Counted from the first letter of the stretch, positions 44,275 through 53,837 are shown. The stretch: DNA of 64,000 bases from Anaerolineaceae bacterium UBA5211 (GCA_002412595.1 DHVJ01000015.1:189259-253258), one strand, 5' to 3'. Notes: generated by a model not told the origin, from the sequence alone. Numbers and translations: made by a program.

Positions 44275-45285
44275 CTATTCACTTTTCATCTCGAAAGTGC
44301 TGGTACTGCCCTTTCTTTTAATTGCAGAAAAAGCCCGCTGCATAACAATGAACATAAGCGTTAGCAAACCTACGATAATTCTTGTCCACCAGGAATTCAG
44401 GGTGCCATTGAAAGCAATGACATTCTGGATGATGCCTTGAATAAGAACCCCAAATACAGTTCCAACCAAATAGCCCGATCCACCTGAAAGCGGTGTTCCG
44501 CCGATGACAACCGAAGAGATGATGTCCAATTCAAAACCGTTGGCATTCAGGCCATAACCCGAAAGCATGTAAAAGGCGTAGGTGATACCGGCCACCGCTG
44601 AACAAATCCCGTTGAGGGTATAAACCAGAACCTTGGTGCGGTTGACCGGCAGACCCATCAGCATCGCGGATTGTTCATTGCCGCCGATTGCGTACACCGT
44701 CCGCCCAAAGCGCGTGAAATGCGCCAGGTAGATCGCCGCAAGCACCACCACCAGCATAATCACGACGTTGATGGAGATAAAGGCTTTCCCAAACAGGTGA
44801 ATACGGTAGAGGGACACTGCTCTGAAAAACGGATCGTTGATGCTGATCGCCTCGATGCTGATTAAAAAGCACAGACCGCGGGCCATAAACATCCCCGCTA
44901 GTGTGGCAATGAAAGGCGGCACCTTGAAAAAGGTGATGATGGCTCCCAAGGCCGTACCGATCAGCGCCCCCACAGCAATGACAATCGCGATGGTCAGCAG
45001 CGGATTGACGTGTAGATTCTCAGTCAGGGCGGCTGCCAGCATGGATGTGAATGCGATCATGGCGCCCATGGAAAGATCGATATTGCCGGAGATGATCACG
45101 AACGTCACGCCCACCGCGCTGATGATAATGAATGAGTTATCAATCAGCATATTAAAGAACACTTGCAGTGTGCCGAAGCCTTTGTATTTCAGAGAAGCCG
45201 CCACGAAAGCCAGCACAAACAGCAGGATGGTTGCGATAATTGATAGATACTTACGAATCAGTCGTAAAGGGGAAGCGGCTCTCAT
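44275..45285 (-). CDS. yjfF: Galactofuranose-type ABC permease (YjfF-like)
   Basis: Sugar ABC permease of 336 residues with eight or more transmembrane segments. Features: DNSFIIISAVGVTFVIISGN, IDLSMGAMIAFTSML, MARGLCFLI and the ATPase-contact loop YAIGGNEQSAMLMGLPVNR. It is the last importer gene; its ATG overlaps the upstream permease stop by four bases and a GGAAAGGAG ribosome site precedes it. By position and similarity it corresponds to YjfF of the E. coli YtfQRT-YjfF system. Confidence 0.88.
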   Translation of the reverse strand: MRAASPLRLIRKYLSIIATILLFVLAFVAASLKYKGFGTLQVFFNMLIDNSFIIISAVGVTFVIISGNIDLSMGAMIAFTSMLAAALTENLHVNPLLTIAIVIAVGALIGTALGAIITFFKVPPFIATLAGMFMARGLCFLISIEAISINDPFFRAVSLYRIHLFGKAFISINVVIMLVVVLAAIYLAHFTRFGRTVYAIGGNEQSAMLMGLPVNRTKVLVYTLNGICSAVAGITYAFYMLSGYGLNANGFELDIISSVVIGGTPLSGGSGYLVGTVFGVLIQGIIQNVIAFNGTLNSWWTRIIVGLLTLMFIVMQRAFSAIKRKGSTSTFEMKSE

Positions 45286-46316
45286 TGGATGGCTCCTTTC
45301 CGGGAGTTCAGCAGGGACCCAATCATCTTGCGGAAGTTCTCTGATTGCAGCAAACTGACCAAAAATACTACCAGGGCCTTGACCAGCATGATCACTTGCG
45401 GTGGAACGCCGGTGGAGTAAATGGTCGTGGTCAGGCTTTGAATGATCAGCGCGCCGATGATGCTGCCCGCAAACGAGAAGCGCCCTCCTGAAAGTGAGGT
45501 CCCGCCCAGAGCCACGGACAGAATGGCGTCCAATTCATACCACAAGCCCGCGTTGTTACCGTCCGCACTCTTGACGTTCGAGCTGATAATGATGCCTGCT
45601 ATCCCGGCGCATAAACCGCAGAGCGTATAAGCCAGCAGTTTAACATTCTTCTCATTGATACCCGTGAAGCGGCTGGCTTCCGAATTGATGCCGATAGACT
45701 CGACATACAATCCAAATGAGGTGCGGCGGGTGAATAACCACGCGACGATATAAACCAACAGCACAATATAGAGCGAAACCGGCAGCGAAAGAAAATATCC
45801 GCTTCCAAAAACGAAATAGGGTTCGTAGAAGATGCGCATGATCTTGCCGTTCGTGATCATTTGCGCCACCCCGCGGCCAGCCACATACAAAATCAGCGTG
45901 GCCACGATAGGCTGAATCCCAATGCGGGATACTAAAATCCCATTCCAGAAACCGCACAACGCCGCAACACCCAAAGCCAGCGCGACCGCCAAAAAAAGAG
46001 GGGTATTTGTGCTGCCGTATTCCAGGCCAATCAAGGATGTCGCCACCGCTCCAGTTACGGCAATTACAGGACCGACAGAAAGATCGACACCGCCAGTGGC
46101 AACTACCAGCGTCATCCCAATCGCTAATACCATTAACGGCGCTCCATTGCGAAAGATATCCACCAGGCTGCCGTAAAGATGCCCGTCCAAAATTGTGATC
46201 TTAAAAAACTCCGGATAGACAATCAAATTAAAGAGCAAAATCGCCGCTAAAGCGAACATCGACCAGGCCAGTCTATTGCTGCCGAGTTTTTGGATTATTG
46301 AATTAAGCTTTTTCAA
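45282..46316 (-). CDS. ytfT: Galactofuranose-type ABC permease (YtfT-like)
   Basis: First permease of the importer, 344 residues. Typical segments are LMVLAIGMTLVVATGGVDLS, VGPVIAVTGAVAT, and VESIGINSEASRFTGINEKN as the cytoplasmic coupling loop, followed by LDAILSVALGGTSLSGGR. Its start overlaps the end of the ATPase gene by 14 bases, indicating tight coupling. It should form the membrane channel with the YjfF-like partner. Confidence 0.88.
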   Translation of the reverse strand: MKKLNSIIQKLGSNRLAWSMFALAAILLFNLIVYPEFFKITILDGHLYGSLVDIFRNGAPLMVLAIGMTLVVATGGVDLSVGPVIAVTGAVATSLIGLEYGSTNTPLFLAVALALGVAALCGFWNGILVSRIGIQPIVATLILYVAGRGVAQMITNGKIMRIFYEPYFVFGSGYFLSLPVSLYIVLLVYIVAWLFTRRTSFGLYVESIGINSEASRFTGINEKNVKLLAYTLCGLCAGIAGIIISSNVKSADGNNAGLWYELDAILSVALGGTSLSGGRFSFAGSIIGALIIQSLTTTIYSTGVPPQVIMLVKALVVFLVSLLQSENFRKMIGSLLNSRKGAIQ

Positions 46317-47835
46317 GTTCTGACCTCCCAGCTATGATCTGCATCACTTCCTCCAGATTCACTTTATCCCCTTCCAATTCCGCCACTTTTTGGTGATCGC
46401 GCATGATCATCATGCGATTACTACAGCGCACAACTTCATCCAATTCAGAAGAAATGAAGACAATGGCTTTTCCTTCTTCAGCCAGAGAAATAACCATTTT
46501 TTGAATTTCCGCTTTCGTACCGATATCAATACCACGCGTAGGTTCATCCAGAATCAGGAATTTTACGTGCGTGGCCAGCCAGCGCGCCAGAATGACCTTC
46601 TGTTGGTTCCCGCCGCTCAAATTCTTGATCAATTGGTCCGGCGAAGGTGTATTAATATTGAGCGATTGGATGAATTTATCGGCAATCTCATATTGTTTTT
46701 TCATCGGAATATATTGGAACCAACCCTGCCCGACTTGCAGGGCAATTACAATATTCTCCCGCACGGTTAAATCGCTAATGATGCCCTCCGTTTTACGGTC
46801 TTCAGGGCATAAACCAATACCGTTGAGAATGGATTTCAACGGGGAGAGGTGCCGGTATTCTTTTTTGTTTACTGTAAGTGTGCCGCTGTCCGGTATATCC
46901 ACACCAAAAATCAAATGCGCAGCTTCGCTGCGCCCGGACCCCAGCAAGCCGCCAAATCCCAGAACTTCGCCTTTATTGATCTCCAGATCAAAAGGTTGGA
47001 TGGAACCTTTACTACCCAAAGCTTTAACCTGCATGAAAGGTTCCACTTCTGTGCGTTTGGTCAGCTCACCTTTCATTTTCGAGAGACTGTCAAGGTTTTC
47101 AAGTTCCTTGCCAATCATGCTGTAAACTAGTTTTAAGCGCGGCAGCGTATTGGTTTCGTATGTGCCAATCAATTTGCCCTGGCGCAGCACAGTGATTCGG
47201 TCTGCCACTTCATAAACCTGATCGATAAAATGGGTAATGAAAATGATGCCGATGCCGTTTTTCTTCAGCTTCAACATCACGTCAAAGAGCTTGCGCACTT
47301 CGTAAGCATCCAGGCTCGAGGTAGGCTCGTCTAAAATCAACACTTTGGTTTTATCAATATTGAGTGCCCGCGCGATGGCTACCATTTGTTGAATGGAAAC
47401 CGAATAATCTGCGAGCGTGCGTGTGACGTCGATATCCACATCTAATTGTTTCAACAGTTGTTTTGCTTTTGCTTTCGCGTCCGATGAATTGATAAATCCA
47501 TAACGAATCGTTTCATGGCCGATCGAAATATTCTCAGCAACTGATAAGTTTGGGCACAAATTTACTTCCTGAAACACCGTGCTAATGCCCAATTTTTGAG
47601 CATCCCTCGGGGAAGCAGGGTGAATGATATTGCCTTCCAGGGTAATTTCGCCAAGTTCCGGTTTATCCACACCCGTAATTACTTTAATCAATGTAGATTT
47701 GCCCGCGCCGTTTTCTCCCATTAAGGCGTGGATTTCACCCGCTCTCAGGTCAAAATCGACATTTGAAAGCGCTTTTACGCCAGGGAACATCTTGCTGATA
47801 TTGCTCATTTGGAGAAGGACCCTGTCATTGACCAT
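46303..47835 (-). CDS. ytfR: Galactofuranose-type ABC double ATP-binding protein (YtfR-like)
   Basis: Tandem ATPase of 510 residues. First half: FPGVKALSNVDFDLRAGEIH, Walker A GENGAGKSTLI, Walker B KVLILDEPTSSLD. Second half: GLLGSGRSEAAHLIFGVD, CPEDRKTEGII, signature LSGGNQQKVILARWL and LDEPTRGIDIG. The wording around ALQVGQGWFQYIPMKKQYEI resembles YtfR closely, as I recall it, which supports galactofuranose/galactose rather than ribose as substrate. It lies 131 bases after the binding-protein gene, with a hairpin between. Confidence 0.9.
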   Translation of the reverse strand: MVNDRVLLQMSNISKMFPGVKALSNVDFDLRAGEIHALMGENGAGKSTLIKVITGVDKPELGEITLEGNIIHPASPRDAQKLGISTVFQEVNLCPNLSVAENISIGHETIRYGFINSSDAKAKAKQLLKQLDVDIDVTRTLADYSVSIQQMVAIARALNIDKTKVLILDEPTSSLDAYEVRKLFDVMLKLKKNGIGIIFITHFIDQVYEVADRITVLRQGKLIGTYETNTLPRLKLVYSMIGKELENLDSLSKMKGELTKRTEVEPFMQVKALGSKGSIQPFDLEINKGEVLGFGGLLGSGRSEAAHLIFGVDIPDSGTLTVNKKEYRHLSPLKSILNGIGLCPEDRKTEGIISDLTVRENIVIALQVGQGWFQYIPMKKQYEIADKFIQSLNINTPSPDQLIKNLSGGNQQKVILARWLATHVKFLILDEPTRGIDIGTKAEIQKMVISLAEEGKAIVFISSELDEVVRCSNRMMIMRDHQKVAELEGDKVNLEEVMQIIAGRSELEKA

Positions 47836-47890
47836 GTCTATTAATTACCTTTCCGTGCTCATATTCGAATTAATAATTGCTTGTGTTTTC

Positions 47891-47923
47891 AGATAAGCGG
47901 CGCAAAGTTCACGCCGCTTATCT
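47891..47923 (-). promoter_or_regulatory. Intercistronic stem-loop between ytfQ-like and ytfR-like genes
   Basis: Perfect 12-bp arms AGATAAGCGGCG (47891-47902) and CGCCGCTTATCT (47912-47923) with a nine-base loop. No T-run follows on the minus strand. Its place between the binding-protein and ATPase genes repeats what is seen at 10321-10366 and fits a transcript-stabilising or partly attenuating role. Confidence 0.65.
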
Positions 47924-47966
47924 TTTGTTCAACTATTCGTCTTGAAAAATCGTAATGGCCTTATGT

Positions 47967-49025
47967 TTAGTACACACGGCTGCTGATATCATCTGCAGCG
48001 GTATCCTGGCGGAAAATGCCTTCGTTGGATTTAATCCAGCGGTCAACTGTTCCACCTTGAACGGTCGTCAGCGCGGCTTCAAAGAATTGCGGTCCAAGCA
48101 GCGGCGAGCATTCCACGGTCACATTGGCTTTGCCTTCCACCATTGCCTGGAAGATCGCTTTTTCACCATCGATCGAAACGACCTTCACGTCGGTGCCCGG
48201 TTTCATACCGGCTTCTTCCAAGGCCTGGATGGCACCCAACGCCATTTCATCATTGTGCGCATAAACGGCGACAATATCGGGGTACTTCTTGATCAGGGCT
48301 GCGGTAACTTCTTTGCCGCCGGCCAGGGTGAAGTCACCCGTCTGGGAAGCGACAATGTTAATGTTCGGGTAGCTGGCAGCAATTTCGTCCTCAAAACCCT
48401 TCTTGCGGTCAATGGCCGGGCCAGCACCGGTGGTGCCTTCAAGTTCAATGATGTCTCCTCCGTCAGGAATCAATTGCGCCAATTCAATGGCCGCGTTCTT
48501 TCCCTCAAGAATGAAGTCGGAGCCGATGAAGGTAACATACAGATCCTCAGGTACAGAGGCATCCACACCGCGATCGACCAGCAAAATCGGAATGCAGGCA
48601 TCTTTGGCTTCCTGGAATACGGTTTCCCAACCGGTGGTCACGACCGGGGCAATGCCAATGGCATCCACGCCGGCGGCGATGAATGTGCGGATGGCTTTAA
48701 TTTGATTTTCCTGTTTCTGCTGCGCATCGGAAAAGAGCAGGTTGACTCCCAACTCGGTGGCAGTGTCGCGGATGGACTTAGTCTCGCCGTCGCGCCAACC
48801 ACTCTCGGCGCCAACCTGTGCAAAACCTATTGTCATGGTTTCATAGGTCATATCAGGTTTGGCTTCGCAAGCGGTCATAGCCTCTTCAGCGGGAGCCTCA
48901 ACGGCTTCCGCAGGAGCTGCTTGTTCAGCAGGCGCGGCTTCTTCGGTGGGTGCTGCGGTTTGGCAGGCAGACAGAGCCAAACCGGCAACCAGCAATAAAA
49001 GGCCAATTCGTTTAATGTTTAACAT
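47967..49025 (-). CDS. ytfQ: Galactofuranose-type periplasmic binding lipoprotein (YtfQ-like)
   Basis: Peripla_BP_4 sugar-binding lipoprotein, 352 residues, with lipobox ALSAC and an Ala/Glu/Pro-rich linker. The mature part opens TIGFAQVGAESGWRDGETKS and contains DAQQKQENQIKAIRTF, IAPVVTTGWE, PAIDRKKGFEDEI, QTGDFTLAGGKEV and YAHNDEMALGAIQALEEAG, all closely matching E. coli YtfQ as I recall it. It captures the sugar for the ABC importer encoded downstream. GAGGAGAG precedes the ATG. Confidence 0.92.
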   Translation of the reverse strand: MLNIKRIGLLLLVAGLALSACQTAAPTEEAAPAEQAAPAEAVEAPAEEAMTACEAKPDMTYETMTIGFAQVGAESGWRDGETKSIRDTATELGVNLLFSDAQQKQENQIKAIRTFIAAGVDAIGIAPVVTTGWETVFQEAKDACIPILLVDRGVDASVPEDLYVTFIGSDFILEGKNAAIELAQLIPDGGDIIELEGTTGAGPAIDRKKGFEDEIAASYPNINIVASQTGDFTLAGGKEVTAALIKKYPDIVAVYAHNDEMALGAIQALEEAGMKPGTDVKVVSIDGEKAIFQAMVEGKANVTVECSPLLGPQFFEAALTTVQGGTVDRWIKSNEGIFRQDTAADDISSRVY

Positions 49026-49261
49026 ATTCTCTCCTCATAATTTGATTGTTTCTCCTTATGGAGATGTGTACAATATATAAAGCGTGCACTGAACTCGCGG
49101 TTTACGAGAATTCAGCCGCGCACCCGGAAGTGCTTGCTCGCAGACGCCAATCGAAAAGCAGGCACTTCTCTTTTTGAAAATCTTTATTTTTCTTCCGCTT
49201 TACCTCCTTTTGATCGGGATTTAATAATTTGGAAATAATTTCATCCAACATCATCCAAGAC

Positions 49262-49279
49262 CATTAATCTTGGTTAATG
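49262..49279. promoter_or_regulatory. Palindrome CATTAA-n6-TTAATG
   Basis: Perfect 6-bp arms CATTAA and TTAATG with a six-base centre, about 240 bases upstream of the ytfQ-like start. It shares the ATTAA..TTAAT core with the site at 49371-49391, which suggests a regulator binding both. Confidence 0.4.
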
Positions 49280-49370
49280 TTTATCTTTTGGGTGTAATGG
49301 GGCTTTTTTTGCATATGTTTTATGACATCTTCATCTTAGCAATTTCGCAGGATAAGTTTCAATCATATAT

Positions 49371-49391
49371 TTTATTAACCTCGTTAATAAA
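49371..49391. promoter_or_regulatory. Palindrome TTTATTAAC-CTC-GTTAATAAA
   Basis: Perfect 9-bp inverted arms separated by three bases, a strong operator-like site between the terminator of the sensing operon and the ytfQ-like gene. It is related in core sequence to 49262-49279. Confidence 0.5.
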
Positions 49392-49410
49392 GCCAGTGAA
49401 TTGCTATATA

Positions 49411-49446
49411 AAAAACTTAACCCTCCATTAGGAAGGTTAAGTTTTA
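49411..49446 (-). terminator. Intrinsic terminator after the two-component/binding-protein operon
   Basis: Arms AACTTAACC and GGTTAAGTT pair with an added TCC/GGA stem and one mismatch, loop ATTA. On the minus strand six T follow, so it ends transcription 39 bases past the second ytfQ-like gene. T-runs on both sides make it bidirectional in principle. Confidence 0.8.
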
Positions 49447-49484
49447 TTAGGCAGAGTTAAATATTTTAAGATGAAAACAGTTTT

Positions 49485-50498
49485 TTAATATTCGCGCGTA
49501 GGTAGGATCTCCGCCGCGTTTTCAGGGTAGAAGATATCTTCTTGTGAAGGGATCCATTTCGGAACAGTCTCACCGTTGACCACATTCAACGCGACTTCAA
49601 AGAATAGTGGCCCCAGCAGCGGGTTGCATTCAATTGTTGCATTTATTTTTCCATCAATCATGGCCTGAAACGCGTCATGCACCGCATCGATCGAAACAAT
49701 CTTGATATCTTTACCAGGCTTCATTCCATATGCTTCAATCGCCCGAATCGCGCCGATGGCCATATCGTCATTGTGGGCATATAAAGCATCAATCTCATAA
49801 CCATATGCTGCCAGGAATTCAGTCATCACTTCTTCGCCCTTGGCGCGTGTGAAATCCCCCGATTCCGAAACAATGATTTTCATTTCCGGATAATCTTCGA
49901 TAACTTCGCGGAATCCGATCGCGCGATCAATCGCCGGCGCTGAACCTTCTGTTCCCACCAGTTCAGCGATATTTCCCCTGCCGCCCATCAGTTCAACCAA
50001 TACGCGCGCTGCGTTGCGTCCCTCTTCGACAAAATCAGAACCAATAAATGTGGTGTAAAGGTTCGCTGGGACATCTGCGCGGCGGTCAACCAGAATGATC
50101 GGGATCCCGGCTTCCTTCGCTTCCTGAAAGACGGATTCCCAGCCGGTTTCAACGATAGGCGAAAGGCCAATCACATCTACTTGCTGCGCAATGAACGTCC
50201 GGATCGCTTTAATTTGGTTTTCCTGTTTCTGTTGAGCATCCGAGAAAAGCAAATTGACCCCTAATTCGGTCGCGGTATCTCGAATGGATTTGGTTTCACC
50301 GTCGCGCCAACTGCTTTCCGCCCCAATCTGTGCATAACCGACTACCAGTTCATCATACGTAATTTTTCCAACGTCCTGGGTAGATAGTAAATCGGCGCTG
50401 TTCTCAATGGCTGTGGAAGCTGTACCACAGCTTGCCAGCATCAACACCCATACGCATATCATCATGACCCGCAAGAGTTTATTAATTTGAGTGCCCAT
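49485..50498 (-). CDS. Second YtfQ-like sugar-binding lipoprotein, in the two-component operon
   Basis: 337 residues with lipobox LASC. Its core is very close to the importer's binding protein: VVGYAQIGAESSWRDGETKS and LLFSDAQQKQENQIKAIRTF are nearly identical, followed by VETGWESVFQEAKEAGIPII and YAHNDDMAIGAIRAIEAYG. It lacks the low-complexity linker of its paralogue. It is the third gene of an operon with the YesN-like regulator and YesM-like kinase and ends at its own terminator, so I infer that it presents sugar to the kinase rather than to the importer. It may instead serve both. Confidence 0.88.
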   Translation of the reverse strand: MGTQINKLLRVMMICVWVLMLASCGTASTAIENSADLLSTQDVGKITYDELVVGYAQIGAESSWRDGETKSIRDTATELGVNLLFSDAQQKQENQIKAIRTFIAQQVDVIGLSPIVETGWESVFQEAKEAGIPIILVDRRADVPANLYTTFIGSDFVEEGRNAARVLVELMGGRGNIAELVGTEGSAPAIDRAIGFREVIEDYPEMKIIVSESGDFTRAKGEEVMTEFLAAYGYEIDALYAHNDDMAIGAIRAIEAYGMKPGKDIKIVSIDAVHDAFQAMIDGKINATIECNPLLGPLFFEVALNVVNGETVPKWIPSQEDIFYPENAAEILPTREY

Positions 50499-50513
50499 TT
50501 ATTTGAGTCTCCT

Positions 50514-52022
50514 TCACGATTCCGGGTTGATCTTTAAGGGAATTCTGGCAATAACCAGCGTGCCTTCCAGATATTTGCTTTTGATTACCAAACCATATTG
50601 TTTGCCGAAGTAGAGTTGAATGCGCTTATGCACATTCTCCAAACCGAAGCCCCCTTCCTGCATCGATATTTCCCCGACCTCGTTATCCATCTCCGCTCGA
50701 ATTTGAGCAAGTTTTTGTGGCGTGAACCCGACACCATCATCTTGCACTTCCAGCTGTACAAAATTCCCATCCACGCGCTTTACCCGAACGTTGATCTTGC
50801 CGCCATTCCGCTTGTTTTTTATGCCATGGTACAACGCATTTTCCACCAGCGGCTGCAGGGTTAATTTCAAGATCGTACCTTCCAGGAGGTCATCATCCAC
50901 TTCAATATCATAGTCCAGGATGTCGCGGTACCTCATCTTCTGGATGACCAAATAACTCCGCACATGTTCGATTTCTTCCCGGATTGTGATCCAATCCTTG
51001 CCTTTGCTGAGAGAAATCCTAAAGAAACTCGAAAGAGCGTGAACGATTTCAATTACTTTGTCGGTCTTGTTGGCTTCCGCCATCCAGACAATGGTATCCA
51101 GTGTATTGTAGAGAAAATGAGGATTGATTTGAGCCTGTAAAGCTTTCAATTCGGATTTCTGTAAAATTTTCTGCTCATTAATTTTCTCGTTTAAAAGCTC
51201 CTGAATTTTATGGATCATGATATTGAAACTTAAGCCCAATTCCGTGATCTCATCCGCGTTTTCGCTGCTGACCAGGACCTGCAAGTCATTCTTGGTAATG
51301 GTCGTCGTTACATCATGCAATTTTTTAATAGGGATATAAATACTCGCGGAAATCGACCAGGCGGCGATCATGGAAAATCCGATCGTGCAGGGAAGTAGGA
51401 TGACATAGATCAAGGATAGGCGATTAAAGTTAGCCTTGTTTTCTTTGTAATTTAATTCTGCCTGATTGACTTCAAAAAGCAGGTAATCCTGTACACTGGC
51501 TTCCACCACATCGGATACGCCGCGAATATTCTCCAGGACCAATTCGTTTTCATCAACGCGGCTGTTGCGCTTGATCTGTTCACCCATCTTATCGACATAA
51601 CTGGTGAGGGTATTCATTGTACGGCGGATCACAACCAGTTTGCTTTTCGATTGGTCCGAATCCGTATTCGTCATCATCGATTCAAGTTGCGCATTCACTT
51701 GATCGATAATCTCATATTGTTTTCCCTGGTCAAACTCAGTTTTACCGGCCACAATATTCCACATCTCGGTATCAATGGCAGGTTTGATGAAACCGTTAAT
51801 GCTATTCGCGGCCGTGATATTGGTAATAATGGCGTCATATTGCCGGTTGAACCTGAGCGCATTCAGGAACATCATGGAGTTCACTGCCACCATCAGCAGA
51901 ATGATGATCAAGTATGAAATCAGCAACTTTGCCCGAATGGATATTTTTATGTCGGCAATGTACGCGGTAAGACGATCCACCAACTTGGATTTTGGATTCG
52001 AGGCCATAGATTCGATACTCAT
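50514..52022 (-). CDS. YesM/LytS-type sensor histidine kinase
   Basis: 502-residue membrane kinase. A transmembrane helix near residues 32-50 (AKLLISYLIIILLMVAVNSM), an external sensor of about 170 residues, a second helix near 222-240, a HAMP-like segment, then a His_kinase domain with the phospho-acceptor in QAQINPHFLYNTLDTI and ATPase motifs LVENALYHGI and DDGVGF. ATG 52022 is chosen because it lies just after the response-regulator stop (52027); the longer frame overlaps that gene. It should phosphorylate the AraC-type regulator encoded immediately upstream in response to extracellular sugar. Confidence 0.88.
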   Translation of the reverse strand: MSIESMASNPKSKLVDRLTAYIADIKISIRAKLLISYLIIILLMVAVNSMMFLNALRFNRQYDAIITNITAANSINGFIKPAIDTEMWNIVAGKTEFDQGKQYEIIDQVNAQLESMMTNTDSDQSKSKLVVIRRTMNTLTSYVDKMGEQIKRNSRVDENELVLENIRGVSDVVEASVQDYLLFEVNQAELNYKENKANFNRLSLIYVILLPCTIGFSMIAAWSISASIYIPIKKLHDVTTTITKNDLQVLVSSENADEITELGLSFNIMIHKIQELLNEKINEQKILQKSELKALQAQINPHFLYNTLDTIVWMAEANKTDKVIEIVHALSSFFRISLSKGKDWITIREEIEHVRSYLVIQKMRYRDILDYDIEVDDDLLEGTILKLTLQPLVENALYHGIKNKRNGGKINVRVKRVDGNFVQLEVQDDGVGFTPQKLAQIRAEMDNEVGEISMQEGGFGLENVHKRIQLYFGKQYGLVIKSKYLEGTLVIARIPLKINPES

Positions 52023-52026
52023 ATTT

Positions 52027-53622
52027 TCAACCTGTTTTTTTCTGGGGCTGTGCCCGGAATTGTTGGGGAGTGAATCCCGTATTATTTTTAAATATCGTAC
52101 TAAAATAATGCGCATCCTTATAACCGCACCTGCAGGCAATATCTGAACATTTCAAGTTAGTTGTTCGCAGCAGTTCTTTGGCATGATTGATTCTGAGTAA
52201 ATTTAAATAATCCCTAAATGTTTCCCCCACATTTTGGCTGAACAGTAAGCTAAAGTACCCTGAACTGAGGTTGAATTTTTCCGCGACTTTGCTCATTTTT
52301 AGATCCGGGTCGGAATAATTTTGGTCAATGTATGCTTTGGCTTGCTGGATCAGCAGCAGTCGTTCATGAACCGCCTGGCTGCCCCGCACCTTAATCGCGT
52401 TTGTTATGATGCTTTTTAATACTTCATTGGTCCGTTCGATAGATGCGCCATTTTCAAGCAGTTTTTCGATATCCCTGATTTCCGCCGGTTCATGCTCACG
52501 ATCAATGCCTAAATCACTAAGGAATTGAGTAATGGTCAATAAGATATCTACCAGCAGGTAATTTCGGACTACATCTGAATGCAAGGCATTTTCATTAATG
52601 GGTTGAAAATAAGCAGCGAAAAACTCATCGTATTCTTGAACATCGCCAAATTTTAGATAATTCTCCAGCGCGGGGTGTTCCAGTTTCAGCAATTTGACTT
52701 GATCGGCATTTTTTAGCGGGTCCAGGGACTGCGGATTTTCGTCGGCATGCTCAATCCCAATCAAAGCCTCGGCAAAGGAATGGTGAATGTCCCCAAGCCG
52801 TTGCTGGGGTGATCCCATTTTAACCACCATCTTGCAGACATCCGTGCTGCCCACTTCTTGCTTGATCAAGTTTGTCCAATAAATTCCCAACTGCCGCAAT
52901 TGTTCAGGGTCTTCTCCGCTCAGGATGAATACAAACTCATCCAGGCTCTTCTTGGTAAATAAAACGTCCGGAATGCTGTCTATTAAATTCAAAATCACTT
53001 GCTCTACCCTTTGGTAAACATGAAAATTGAAGGGGACACGCTCATCACATAATTCAATCTTCAGCAGCAGCACCAGGTAGTACGGGGCAATCATATCCAA
53101 TCCCAATTGTCGGCCCTGCTCAATAACCTCTGCGGAAGATACCCCGCCCATCACCAGACGCAGCAAAAATTTTTCTCTGAGGTGCACGGTATTTTCTTTG
53201 GCATCTTCCTGCAATTGCTTATAACTATTTCTTTCCTCGGCCTCTTCATCCAAAAGGGTTGTGATCCTCTGCAGCGCACCGGTCAGCACTTCTGAACTGA
53301 TTGGTTTGAGCAGGTATTCGGTTACGCCCAATTTCAGAGCGGTTTGTGCATATTCAAATTCATCATAGCCGCTCAGGATGATGATCTTTATTGATGGTGT
53401 GGTTTTACGGACAATCCGGCTCAACTGCAACCCATCCATGAAAGGCATCTTTATATCGGTAATGAGAATATCCGGTTTACAGGTTTCAATCAGCGGTAAT
53501 GCCATTTCGCCATCCGGCGCTTCTCCGCAAAATTCGCATCCCGCCGATTTCCAATCCACTTTCTCGCGAATCCCCTCTCGGGTGGCAATTTCATCTTCGA
53601 CTAAAAATACCTTGTAATCCAT
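52027..53622 (-). CDS. YesN-type response regulator with AraC HTH domain
   Basis: 531 residues. Receiver domain at 1-125 with acidic pocket VEDE, phosphorylated Asp in DILITDIKMPFMDG and the conserved LSGYDEFEYAQ and YLLKPI. A long middle region (about 130-420) resembles the YesN/GGDEF-like spacer. A C-terminal AraC HTH (about 425-528) has SDPDLKMSKVAEKFNLSSGY and CGYKDAHYFSTIFK. It probably activates the galactose importer and gal genes. First gene of the sensing operon; GGGGAA precedes the ATG. Confidence 0.9.
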   Translation of the reverse strand: MDYKVFLVEDEIATREGIREKVDWKSAGCEFCGEAPDGEMALPLIETCKPDILITDIKMPFMDGLQLSRIVRKTTPSIKIIILSGYDEFEYAQTALKLGVTEYLLKPISSEVLTGALQRITTLLDEEAEERNSYKQLQEDAKENTVHLREKFLLRLVMGGVSSAEVIEQGRQLGLDMIAPYYLVLLLKIELCDERVPFNFHVYQRVEQVILNLIDSIPDVLFTKKSLDEFVFILSGEDPEQLRQLGIYWTNLIKQEVGSTDVCKMVVKMGSPQQRLGDIHHSFAEALIGIEHADENPQSLDPLKNADQVKLLKLEHPALENYLKFGDVQEYDEFFAAYFQPINENALHSDVVRNYLLVDILLTITQFLSDLGIDREHEPAEIRDIEKLLENGASIERTNEVLKSIITNAIKVRGSQAVHERLLLIQQAKAYIDQNYSDPDLKMSKVAEKFNLSSGYFSLLFSQNVGETFRDYLNLLRINHAKELLRTTNLKCSDIACRCGYKDAHYFSTIFKNNTGFTPQQFRAQPQKKTG

Positions 53623-53837
53623 TGATAAATTCCCCTCAATTGGTTTTCAAACATAGCAGGATGACGGATGATAGACGACCGTGATCAAACATCATCCTCA
53701 CATAAAATAAAATCAAAAAATGGATGAGAATCAGAAAAAAGAAGATCCATATCTCATATTATACATATTGGATAAAGCCCCCTTTTGGCCTACAAGATAT
53801 TCACTAAACTTCTGCCATAACCCGGTTAAAATATAGT

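Larger units (their letters stand above)
49026..49484 (-). promoter_or_regulatory. Leader and promoter region of the galactofuranose importer operon
   Basis: This 459-base spacer holds a terminator for the upstream operon (49411-49446), two ATTAA..TTAAT palindromes, and a structured leader (about 49082-49170) with two stem-loops: GAAGTGC..GCACTTC arms, and CTGAA/TTCAG plus CTCG/CGAG arms. It likely contains the ytfQ promoter and regulatory sites; there is no reading frame of note. Confidence 0.55.
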
